The position numbers and the translations under genes are program-made. From positions 1,054,001-1,118,000 of the forward strand of contig NZ_VEGI01000001.1 in assembly GCF_007679325.1 (NCBI RefSeq): a stretch of DNA of 64,000 bases, in the 5' to 3' direction. Below are positions 33,218 through 40,802 of this stretch, piece by piece; position 1 is the stretch's first letter; the number at the start of each line of letters is the position of its first letter. The notes under the pieces are model-generated. The model was not told the origin of the DNA and searched no databases. It saw only the letters and a list, made by a program, of their open reading frames with translations. This DNA is from Arthrobacter sp. U41. Its GTDB lineage: Bacteria; Actinomycetota; Actinomycetes; Actinomycetales; Micrococcaceae.

Positions 33218-34135
33218 TTACTTGGTCAGGCTGGGTGCGAGGCTGGCGGCGAACTCGGGCAGCCATTCCCGCAGGCCGGGACCCAGATCCTCGCTGTCGC
33301 AGGCGAGCTGCACGCAGGCCTTGAGGTAGCTGAGCTTGTCGCCGGTGTCGTAGCGGCGGCCGCGGAACACAACGCCGTACACGCCGTAGCCTTCGCCTTC
33401 GCCGGCGGCCAGTTCCTGGAGGGCGTCCGTCAGCTGGATTTCGCCGCCGCGGCCGGGTGCGGTGTGTTCCAGGACCTCGAAGACCGCCGGGTGGAGGACG
33501 TAGCGGCCGATGACGGCGAGGTTGGACGGGGCGTCGGCGACGTCGGGCTTCTCAACGAGGTGGTTGATGCGCACGTAATCTTCGCCGTTGACTGCCTGGA
33601 TGTCGGCGCAGCCGTAGGCGCTGATCTGGGAGGGGTCCACCTCGATCAGGGCAACCACCGAACCGCCGGTCTTGGCCTGGACGTCGATCATGGTGCTGAG
33701 CAGTTCGTCACGGGCGTCGATCAGGTCATCGCCCAGCAGGACGGCGAACGGCTCGTAGCCAACGTGCTGCTTGGCCCGGAGTACGGCGTGGCCCAGGCCC
33801 ATGGGATCGCCCTGGCGAACGTAGTGGATGTCCCCCAGGTTGCTCGCCGCCTGGATGGACTCCAGCTTGGCGGTGTCTCCCTTGTCCTCAAGAGTTGCTT
33901 CCAGCGCGGGAACGCGGTCGAAGTGGTCTTCCAGCGCGCGCTTGTTGCGTCCGGTGATCATCAGGATGTCGTTGAGGCCGACGTTGACGGCTTCCTCCAC
34001 GACGTACTGGATGGCGGGCTTGTCCACAACCGGAAGCATTTCCTTCGGCATGGCCTTGGTGGCGGGAAGGAACCTGGTGCCGAGGCCGGCTGCGGGAATG
34101 ACGGCCTTGCGGACGGGAGAGTTGAGTGTAGTCAC
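33218..34135 (-). CDS. galU: UTP-glucose-1-phosphate uridylyltransferase
   Basis: GalU makes UDP-glucose from UTP and glucose-1-phosphate, supplying glycans and trehalose. The 305 residues carry the nucleotidyltransferase signature AAGLGTRFLPATKAMPKEML (about 15-34), plus FAVLLGDDLIDA and GAFEV-type segments near YVLHPAVFEVLEH. GTG 34135 has TAGATT six bases upstream, indicating a leaderless mRNA. The RimJ-like gene follows directly. It is divergent from the 5-formyl-THF cyclo-ligase gene, a common neighbour in actinobacteria. Confidence 0.97.
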   Translation of the reverse strand: MTTLNSPVRKAVIPAAGLGTRFLPATKAMPKEMLPVVDKPAIQYVVEEAVNVGLNDILMITGRNKRALEDHFDRVPALEATLEDKGDTAKLESIQAASNLGDIHYVRQGDPMGLGHAVLRAKQHVGYEPFAVLLGDDLIDARDELLSTMIDVQAKTGGSVVALIEVDPSQISAYGCADIQAVNGEDYVRINHLVEKPDVADAPSNLAVIGRYVLHPAVFEVLEHTAPGRGGEIQLTDALQELAAGEGEGYGVYGVVFRGRRYDTGDKLSYLKACVQLACDSEDLGPGLREWLPEFAASLAPSLTK

Positions 34136-34141
34136 TGGACT

Positions 34142-34147
34142 AATCTA
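34142..34147 (-). promoter_or_regulatory. -10 element of leaderless galU
   Basis: TAGATT, six bases (AGTCCA), then GTG 34135. Confidence 0.6.
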
Positions 34148-34248
34148 ACGGAGAGACCAAACATTCGGTAATCATTCAGCCGCCGACAAAGGTCTGTTTT
34201 CCCGGGCTGCGCCCGGCGGAGCGAGAAGAGGCGGAGGAACCAGGGAGC

Positions 34249-34884
34249 ATGCTGACGAAAGCGGAAATCCGGGCCGGGCACCGGGCCGGTCGTGCCACAC
34301 AGAACCGCGCCGGGCTGGAGGGCGCCGGTGAGGCCATCGCGCGGCATGGACTCGCTTGGGCAGCCGACCTGTCCGGCGGCAAACCCGGCACCTTCGCCGC
34401 CTATCTCGGCGTCGGCGTCGAGCCGCCCACGTTGCCGTTGCTGACAGCGCTGCATGCCGCCGGGCACCGCGTCCTCCTTCCGGTCTGCGAACCCGATCTG
34501 GCGCTGAGCTGGGTGTACTGGACGCCGGCCTCAGCATCCGTCCGGAGCCGGTACGCACCGATCCAGGAGCCCGCAGGGGAACGCCACGACACAACCGTCA
34601 TGCGGTCCGCCACCGGCATCTTCCTGCCGGCCACCGCCGTCGACTTCTCCGGCAACCGGATCGGTCAGGGCGGCGGATATTACGACAAGTTCCTGGCGGC
34701 GCTGGCCGCCCTCCTGCCCTCCCGGCCCCTGGCGTCCGACGGCGGGCTATTGCCCCCGGTGCCGACGGCCGCCGTCGTGTATGACGCCGAGGTGCTGCCT
34801 GCCGGCAGCATCCCGGCCGAGTCCTTCGACCGGAAGGTCGCGGCCGCCCTGACCCCAAGCGGCCTGCTGCGGCTGGAGGGATAG
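34249..34884 (+). CDS. 5-formyltetrahydrofolate cyclo-ligase
   Basis: This enzyme converts 5-formyl-THF to 5,10-methenyl-THF with ATP, recycling folate. The 211-residue protein has the family core FLPATAVDFSGNRIGQGGGYYD (about 124-145) with the ATP-binding RIGQGGGYYDKFL, and PTAAVVYDAEVLP near the end. AGGGAGC precedes ATG 34249 directly. It is divergent from galU and is followed by fmdB on the same strand after 146 bases, with a separate promoter. Confidence 0.94.
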   Translation: MLTKAEIRAGHRAGRATQNRAGLEGAGEAIARHGLAWAADLSGGKPGTFAAYLGVGVEPPTLPLLTALHAAGHRVLLPVCEPDLALSWVYWTPASASVRSRYAPIQEPAGERHDTTVMRSATGIFLPATAVDFSGNRIGQGGGYYDKFLAALAALLPSRPLASDGGLLPPVPTAAVVYDAEVLPAGSIPAESFDRKVAAALTPSGLLRLEG

Positions 34885-34911
34885 CGCATGGGGTCCGCAC
34901 GGCGGGGGTGA

Positions 34912-34943
34912 TAGAATTGGCACTCAGGCCCTGCGACTGCTAA
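34912..34943 (+). promoter_or_regulatory. Promoter with CIRCE-like inverted repeat before fmdB
   Basis: TAGAAT (34912-34917) is a -10. It overlaps TTGGCACTC (34917-34925), nine bases, then GACTGCTAA (34935-34943). This matches the HrcA operator TTAGCACTC-N9-GAGTGCTAA with one mismatch per half and the exact spacer, at the start of transcription. Confidence 0.55.
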
Positions 34944-35030
34944 GGGACGGATTCCGCCGAGAACCATTGCGGCGATTATCCCGACCGGACAGCACGGGAC
35001 CTGCTCGTTTGTCCCAGAGGAGGATTTCCA

Positions 35031-35288
35031 GTGCCCACGTATGCATACGCCTGCAAGGACTGCAGCCACGCCTTCGAGATCGTGCAGTCGTTCACCGACA
35101 GCTCCCTCACGTCCTGCCCCGAGTGCCAGGGGACACTGCGCAAGAAGTTCAACAGCGTTGGTGTCGTCTTCAAGGGTTCCGGCTTCTACCGGACCGACTC
35201 CCGTGATGCCAAGGGCAGCACCGTCTCCCCGGCCCCCGCTCCCGCCCCGGCAGCGACTCCGGCGCCCGCCGCCGCCTCCGCCAGCTAG
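35031..35288 (+). CDS. FmdB family zinc-ribbon protein
   Basis: 85 residues. The N-terminal zinc ribbon has Cys8-x2-Cys11 and Cys29-x2-Cys32 (YACKDC and SCPEC), the FmdB/CxxC pattern, and KGSGFYRTD follows as in the family. The last 25 residues are a Pro/Ala repeat (PAPAPAPAA-like), probably disordered. Function is unknown; FmdB proteins are thought to be regulatory. GTG 35031 has AGGAGG about seven bases upstream. A CIRCE-like operator at the promoter suggests heat-shock (HrcA) control. Confidence 0.93.
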   Translation: MPTYAYACKDCSHAFEIVQSFTDSSLTSCPECQGTLRKKFNSVGVVFKGSGFYRTDSRDAKGSTVSPAPAPAPAATPAPAAASAS

Positions 35289-35303
35289 GACTTTCCGCCA
35301 GGC

Positions 35304-35332
35304 TGCGGCTCCGCAGGGTTGCGGCTCCGCAG
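35304..35332. repeat. Two direct copies of a 13-base hairpin sequence
   Basis: TGCGGCTCCGCAG occurs at 35304-35316 and again at 35320-35332. Each copy can fold on itself (CTGCGG/CCGCAG-type). They lie just after fmdB and may form a double hairpin that ends its transcript. Confidence 0.6.
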
Positions 35333-35413
35333 CGGATGGCTGCCCGTCCGCCGCAGCAACAGGCCTTTTCCACATAGCCCAGACGGCCCCTGCGCGGCTC
35401 TAGTGATGGTGCG

Positions 35414-35419
35414 TAGTGT
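35414..35419 (+). promoter_or_regulatory. -10 element of leaderless SAF-domain gene
   Basis: TAGTGT, six bases (CGCGCC), then ATG 35426; it supports the long N-terminal form. Confidence 0.5.
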
Positions 35420-35425
35420 CGCGCC

Positions 35426-36340
35426 ATGACCACCTTTGCGCGTTACGTCCCGCCGCTCATTCTCCGGCCGGACATCCCGCTTGGCTTACCGAGTGATCTC
35501 TTACCGCGCGGTGTATCACCGCTCGGTGTCTCACTGCTCAGTGTCTTACCGCTCGGTGTCTCACTGCGTGGCGTTCTGGTCCGCAGCGCCCTCCGCCCCT
35601 CGTCGGCGCTCAGGATCGGCCGGTCCCAAGGGCGTGGGCCCGGCCGACCGGGCTCCGGCACTTCACCGCGGGGGCGACTACCCGACGGCGGGCCTTCCCG
35701 GCGGCTGGTCCGCTGGCTTGACCGCAACCGCCGCCTGACGGTGGCGCTGCTGCTGTGCATCGCGGCCGGTATCACGGTGCAGCAGTTGACGCCGGCCCCG
35801 GCTCACACGGTCTCCGCCTTCGCTGCAGCAAGGGACCTGCCGGCCGGGAAGACCCTCGGCCCGGACGACCTGACGATGCTGGACATCCCGCGGGGCCTCG
35901 TGCCGGCGGGCAGCTTTGGCGGCAACGATCCCCCGCGAGGACGGCAGCTTGCAGTGGCGCTCCGCAAGGGTCAGTTGATTGCCGATGCCCAGCTTCTTGG
36001 ACCCGGTCTTCTGGCGGGGAGCCCGCCGGGATCTGCGGCCGTGCCGCTCCGGATGGCCGATCCTGCTTCCATCCGGCTGCTCTCGCCCGGACAGCTCGTC
36101 GATGTGGTCATGACGACCGGCGACGATTTCGACCAGCCCGCGGCGTCCCGCCTGCTGGCGGCCGCGGTGCCCGTGTTGTGGACTTCCGGGAACGGCGGCG
36201 ATGCCGGCCAATGGTTGGCCTCCGGGGAAGCGGAGGGCCTGATGGTCGTGGCGGCCGACGCCGATCAGACGCGCCGCCTCGCCGGCGCATCCACCCAAGG
36301 GAAGCTGTTCTTCGTCCTGGTGCGGGCCGGCCCCGGATAA
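35426..36340 (+). CDS. SAF domain-containing membrane protein
   Basis: 304 residues. An N-terminal Arg/Pro-rich stretch of about 100 residues, including a tandem repeat (separate entry), precedes one membrane helix (about 109-124, VALLLCIAAGITVQQL) and a SAF domain (about 131-200, VSAFAAARDLPAGKTLGPDD). The order resembles the CpaB/RcpC proteins of Flp pilus export, but no pilus genes are near, so the role is unknown. ATG 35426 is supported by TAGTGT six bases upstream. Convergent with the helicase-like gene. Confidence 0.83.
   Translation: MTTFARYVPPLILRPDIPLGLPSDLLPRGVSPLGVSLLSVLPLGVSLRGVLVRSALRPSSALRIGRSQGRGPGRPGSGTSPRGRLPDGGPSRRLVRWLDRNRRLTVALLLCIAAGITVQQLTPAPAHTVSAFAAARDLPAGKTLGPDDLTMLDIPRGLVPAGSFGGNDPPRGRQLAVALRKGQLIADAQLLGPGLLAGSPPGSAAVPLRMADPASIRLLSPGQLVDVVMTTGDDFDQPAASRLLAAAVPVLWTSGNGGDAGQWLASGEAEGLMVVAADADQTRRLAGASTQGKLFFVLVRAGPG
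35501..35575 (+). repeat. Five tandem 15-bp repeats in the SAF-domain gene
   Basis: Five imperfect 15-base units at 35501, 35516, 35531, 35546 and 35561, of the form TCACCGCTCGGTGTC. They encode five-residue units LPRGV, SPLGV, SLLSV, LPLGV and SLRGV. The period is a multiple of three, so copy changes stay in frame. Confidence 0.85.
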
Positions 36341-36430
36341 CAGGGCGCCCGGGTGACGGGTCCGTCCGGAGCTACCGGCAGTCCTTGTCGGCGGAAGCCC
36401 GCTCCGCCGCGGCGCGGGCCCGTGAGGTCC

Positions 36431-39400
36431 CTAGCCCCAGTGCGGCGGCTTCTGTTCCTGAAGCCAGGAGTCGTGGTCGTAGCCGCCGGGCTCGTCGCCC
36501 CAGCGGCGCGGATCGTCTTCAGCGGCCTTGTTCGGCAGCAGCCCGGCCGGGACTGACACCGGCGCGGCCGGCTTCGACTCGTTATCCCGGCCGGTCCCGT
36601 TGTTCTGGCCGTTCCCGTTATCGTGGATGTCTTCGCTGTTTCGCGTGCCGCCGTCTGCACTCATGCCGCCGGCCTCCTTACTGCCCTGATCTGTCCTGTA
36701 CTCGAACGCGCGCTCCGACCATACGGACCGGGCCCGCCCGTCGGAGGCCTGCGCTTCGTTGACGGCCAGGTTCTCAACATCGTCGTCGAAGAATCCCGGC
36801 GAGGCCTGCTTCCGGTGCGTCACGGCCGGCTTTTCCAAGCCCAGGTAGCCGCCAATCCGGTCGGCGCAGGCCGAAGGATCGGTGAAAACCTCTATGGTCC
36901 ATAGTGGCATGTAACGCCAGCCGAGTCGCTCCAGAAGCTGAGGACGGAGCCGGCTGCGTTCACGGACGGTCATCCGGCGGTAGTGCTCGGTGCCGTCGGA
37001 CTCGATCGCAACGGGCCGGGGAATTTCGGCGTCGTCCTGTCCCAGGGTGCTCAGCGGGTCGGCCGCGGCAACCATGTTCAGCGCCCCGTCGTACTGGTGC
37101 CAGACCCGGGCGCCCCGGGCACGGAGCCGGTCTCCGAGGTCCGCCACCAGGGGGTCCGCGCCGAGTGCCTGTTCGCTGGCGGCCGCCCGCGAAGCCGGGC
37201 TGCCGAGATCGGAGTTGCCCGCGATTTCCCGGTCCAGGAGCTCATAGAAGTCCACCGCGCCGTTGCTTAGCCGGGTCACGTCCAGATCTTCGGGGCGGAA
37301 GCAGCTCAGCACGTGCAGCGACCGGCGCGCCCGCGTCATGGCAAGGGCGAACTTGGCCCGTCCGCCATCCGCGGACAGCGGGCCCAGGCTGTGGAGCGCA
37401 CGCCCGTGCGGGGTGCGGCCGTAACCCGGGGAGAAGATCACATGATCGCGGACCAGGCCCTGCGCGCGGTCCAGGTCCACCACCCGGAAGGATTCCTCGC
37501 CGGCCGTGAAGAAGCTGGCCAGCATCGGATGGTTGGGCAGCTGCAGCCGGATGGATTCACCGATCCGGGCCGCGTGGCGGAGGCTTCCGGTGACGACGGC
37601 CAGCGATGTCCGGGGCCGCAACCGGGCGTGTTCGAAGACAAGCTCCACCGCCCGGTTCACCTCGGCCACCACGGATTCGACGCCGTCGTGGTCGGCGCTG
37701 GGCAGTCCCGTGCCGTCCGGCAAATATTCGACGGTCAGGGCGCGGTCCAGGCCCGTGGCGGACTGGCCTTCCGGCAACCGGCGGAGCCCGCCGTCGTAGA
37801 ACCCCTTGCTCAATTGCCGAACGAGGTCTTCGTCGACAGCGCGGTAGACAGTCCGCAGATTCCATACGGGCAGCACCGTGGACAGGGCTTTGTACGCGCT
37901 CTCGACACCCTGGTGCGAGCTCTCGCCGGCGGCAAGCCGCTCCACACTGACGGTGAAGGTCCGCGGGCTGGCAATCCTGTCGTCGCCAAAGGCAATGACT
38001 TGTGTGGCGCGGGCGACGGCAGGCAGGACTGCCTGCAGCGACGTCGCCTCGGCATCGAGGATGACCACCGCATCGAACCGCTGCTCCACCGGCAGGACCG
38101 CCGTCAGGAGATAGGGGCTGACGGACCACACCGGTACCAGCATGGGCAGCAGTTCCGGGGCCTGCCCGGTCAGGGCCGGCAGGGTGACCCGGCCGTCCTT
38201 GAGCAGGCTGCGCAGCAGCTCCGCCTGCCGGGGGTGCTCGGCGATGGCGGCCCGCCAGCGTTCGGCGAGATTCCAGCGCAGGCGGGCCGCGCCGCTGGCG
38301 ATGTGGGCGTTGTCCGCGAGACGGTATTCGGCTTCGAGCTGTCGCAGGGCGTCGCCGTCGGACATGGCCAGGTAGTCGTCCCCGCTGATCATGGCTTCCA
38401 GGGCGGACTGCCACCAGGCGAGCTCGAGCTCCGCGGCCACGGAACCGGCCGGCACTTCGCGCTCGGCAAGGTCGGCCAGAAGTTCGCCGAGGCCGTGCTC
38501 GCGCATGTTCTCCACCAAGAGGGTACGCTCCGGCAGGGTCTCGAGTGTCGCGGTGTCGGCAACCAGCCGCTCCAGCCGCTCCTTGAGTTCCTCGTAGGGT
38601 GTGGTGTGCAGCTCGCCGCCGTCCGCGGTGTGCCGGACGGCCTGGCCCAGTTCGGTCAGTTCCGCTTCCAGCTCGCGGTACAGGGCAATGATTTCGGCCA
38701 GGCCGGACGGGACCGCCGGGTGGCGCTGCGTCGTGGCGTAATCCGACCATGCGGCCCGCTGCTCCTGGACCAGGACGAGAGAGCTGTGCAGGTCGGCGAT
38801 GTGGACGCCCGGGCGGACGTATTCCTTCGCCACGCGGCGCAGGCGGGAGCGCTGCATGGACGGCATCTCGATGTTCCGTTCGCGGCGCCAGGAGGAGGTC
38901 GCCGTGGCTGAGATGAGGTCGTGGACGGGGCGGTCGAAGATGTCGGCGGTGAATTTGTCGAGGCTTCCACGAACGGCGAGAAGAAGCTCAACTTGGTCGC
39001 CCCACTCGGCAAACGTGCGGCCAAGCCGGATCTCGGCGTGCTCGGCGACGCCGTTCATCAGGGCGCGCAGTTCCGGAAGCTTACCGGCCACGGAGGTGGC
39101 CACTTGCTGGGCTTCCTGGGTTTCCTTGCGGGTGAGGAGGCGGGCGCCATGCCAGGGGCTCGTCGTGGACGCGCGGCTGAAACTCCCCAGTTCGGCCGCC
39201 CTGTGCAGCCGCCCGGCCAGTTCCTCGCGGTCCCGGATGCTGTCGAGCACGCTGCGCTTGAGCCGGACGGTGGTGGCCGGCGCGGGCTGGATGGCGGTGA
39301 GCTCGGCCAGGGACTGCATGGCCTCGTAGGGTGAGCAGCCCCATCGCTGACGAACGTTGTGCAGCGAAGCGACATGGTCCCGCAGGGCGTGACGGTGTTC

Positions 39401-40531
39401 GGTGAGGGTGGTGTGCAGGTTGCTGAGCTGCGGTTCCAGGGACTTCTCGTTGCGCACAATGGCCCGGACCAGCTGGCCTTTGAGCTGCAGTGGAGTTGTG
39501 TTGCCGGCCAGTTGGAAGAGAGTGGAGTCCAACCCGAGGGTGTCCAGCTCGGCGGAGATCTCGCCCAGGCTGGCGCGCCGGTCCCCCACCACCAGGACGG
39601 TTTTGCCCTGATCGATGAGGGCGCCGATGGTATTGATGGCTGTCTGCGTCTGGCCGGTGCCCGGCGGGCTGCTGACCACGAGGGAGTCTCCGGCGCGGAC
39701 GGCGTCGACGACGTACTGCTGGTCCGTGTCGGCGTCGAGCAGCAGCAGTTCATCGGCGGGATCCCGCTCGTCAGTGCTCGGGAAACGCCCTGTTTTGAGT
39801 TCGGGGACCTCCACCGGCACGCCGGCTGCGGCGCGGCCCAGCGCCGTCACGAGGGGATGGTTAGCGTTGATCCACGGGTCCTCGAGGCTCCCGGACAAGT
39901 CGGCGAAGGTGGAGACCAGCAGGTTGTGCTCCACCTCGGCGCCGTGGATCGGCTGGATGAGCGTGCCCAGGCGTTCGAGGACCGGCTGCGGGTCGAAGCG
40001 GGCGGTGCTGTAGGCCATGCGGGTGATGGCGTTGACGTCGAAGACGATGCCGTGGATGGACTTGAGGTGGCGGATCAGCGCGGGGTTGATCTTGGCCTGT
40101 TCGGTGAGCTGCAGTTCGTAGTCGTCCTCGCCCGGCCGGGCCGTGAGGGAGATAGCTGCCAGCATGACCGGGGCGGAGACGCGCTGGGGCTTGCCTCCGA
40201 CGGCGGACGTCCACACGACTGTGCCGGCTGAGAAGTAGCCGGCGTCGATGCCGCGGTCGTTGGAGAGTTCGAAGATCTTGGACCGCAGGTTGCGGGAGGC
40301 CCGCGCGGCGATGATGTACTGCTGGTGGTCGCGGATCAGGGTGGAGAGCCGGGTGCGCCGGCCGGCCATCAGCTGCGCCAGCCCGGACGGATGGGCGTGG
40401 GTCAGGTCGATCGAGCCCTCAGGCGTCTTGGTGAAGCGCAGCATGGTGTCTGCTCCGGTGACGGGCTTGAGCCCCGCCAGCCATTTCCTGAGCTCCTCGG
40501 AGCCCTCGGGGTGGCCTTGACCAACTGACAC
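36431..40531 (-). CDS. Large SF1 helicase-like protein with C-terminal nuclease-like domain; degenerate ATPase motifs
   Basis: A 1366-residue protein. Residues 1-250 resemble the N-terminal region of DUF4011-type helicases; then a P-loop position SSPPGTGQTQT (287-297) with Gln294 for the catalytic Lys; a long helical insertion (about 360-800); motif II region LDAEA (825-829) with Ala827 where the catalytic Glu of DExx belongs; GDDRI (849-853) for motif III GDxxQ; late SF1 motifs SPGYGRT and AMTRARRSL (to 1071). A domain at about 1125-1230 with AIESDG (1175-1180) and ERLGWRYMPLW resembles Vsr/MTES_1575-type PD-(D/E)XK nucleases. The C-terminal 90 residues are disordered and Asn/Gly-rich. GTG 40531 has AAGAAGG five bases upstream. 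No partner genes adjoin it. Function unknown; family assignment is from motifs. Confidence 0.85.
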   Translation of the reverse strand: MSVGQGHPEGSEELRKWLAGLKPVTGADTMLRFTKTPEGSIDLTHAHPSGLAQLMAGRRTRLSTLIRDHQQYIIAARASRNLRSKIFELSNDRGIDAGYFSAGTVVWTSAVGGKPQRVSAPVMLAAISLTARPGEDDYELQLTEQAKINPALIRHLKSIHGIVFDVNAITRMAYSTARFDPQPVLERLGTLIQPIHGAEVEHNLLVSTFADLSGSLEDPWINANHPLVTALGRAAAGVPVEVPELKTGRFPSTDERDPADELLLLDADTDQQYVVDAVRAGDSLVVSSPPGTGQTQTAINTIGALIDQGKTVLVVGDRRASLGEISAELDTLGLDSTLFQLAGNTTPLQLKGQLVRAIVRNEKSLEPQLSNLHTTLTEHRHALRDHVASLHNVRQRWGCSPYEAMQSLAELTAIQPAPATTVRLKRSVLDSIRDREELAGRLHRAAELGSFSRASTTSPWHGARLLTRKETQEAQQVATSVAGKLPELRALMNGVAEHAEIRLGRTFAEWGDQVELLLAVRGSLDKFTADIFDRPVHDLISATATSSWRRERNIEMPSMQRSRLRRVAKEYVRPGVHIADLHSSLVLVQEQRAAWSDYATTQRHPAVPSGLAEIIALYRELEAELTELGQAVRHTADGGELHTTPYEELKERLERLVADTATLETLPERTLLVENMREHGLGELLADLAEREVPAGSVAAELELAWWQSALEAMISGDDYLAMSDGDALRQLEAEYRLADNAHIASGAARLRWNLAERWRAAIAEHPRQAELLRSLLKDGRVTLPALTGQAPELLPMLVPVWSVSPYLLTAVLPVEQRFDAVVILDAEATSLQAVLPAVARATQVIAFGDDRIASPRTFTVSVERLAAGESSHQGVESAYKALSTVLPVWNLRTVYRAVDEDLVRQLSKGFYDGGLRRLPEGQSATGLDRALTVEYLPDGTGLPSADHDGVESVVAEVNRAVELVFEHARLRPRTSLAVVTGSLRHAARIGESIRLQLPNHPMLASFFTAGEESFRVVDLDRAQGLVRDHVIFSPGYGRTPHGRALHSLGPLSADGGRAKFALAMTRARRSLHVLSCFRPEDLDVTRLSNGAVDFYELLDREIAGNSDLGSPASRAAASEQALGADPLVADLGDRLRARGARVWHQYDGALNMVAAADPLSTLGQDDAEIPRPVAIESDGTEHYRRMTVRERSRLRPQLLERLGWRYMPLWTIEVFTDPSACADRIGGYLGLEKPAVTHRKQASPGFFDDDVENLAVNEAQASDGRARSVWSERAFEYRTDQGSKEAGGMSADGGTRNSEDIHDNGNGQNNGTGRDNESKPAAPVSVPAGLLPNKAAEDDPRRWGDEPGGYDHDSWLQEQKPPHWG

Positions 40532-40546
40532 TACAGCCTTCTTTTC

Positions 40547-40591
40547 TGTGCTCGCGTTTACTGTGCTCACGGATACCGTGCTCGCGCGGGA
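40547..40591. repeat. Three tandem 15-bp repeats upstream of the helicase-like gene
   Basis: Three 15-base units at 40547, 40562 and 40577, beginning TGTGCTCGCG, TGTGCTCACG and CGTGCTCGCG. They lie just before the chosen start of the helicase-like gene. If translation started upstream they would encode STV-type units, which is an argument for caution on the start. Confidence 0.75.
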
Positions 40592-40752
40592 CGTCCTGGA
40601 CCATACCGGCATGCTTTCGAGGGTAGCCCGAAACCGGTGCCGGTGCGGCTCCGCAACACTGGCGGGACGCAAATTCGACCGGAATTTGCAGGATCGACAT
40701 CCGCTGCCCAAAGCGGCCGGGCGCGGTCCCGCCCGGCGTCCGGACAGACGTA

Positions 40753-40785
40753 AAGTGGCCGGCCTCCCCAGGAGACCGGCCACTT
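40753..40785 (-). terminator. Terminator of guaA
   Basis: AAGTGGCCGG (40753-40762) pairs with CCGGCCACTT (40776-40785), with CTCC/GGAG in the loop. It lies 17 bases past the guaA stop, and the minus strand continues TTTACG. Confidence 0.75.
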
Positions 40786-40802
40786 CACTCGCCCTTAGCG
40801 GA

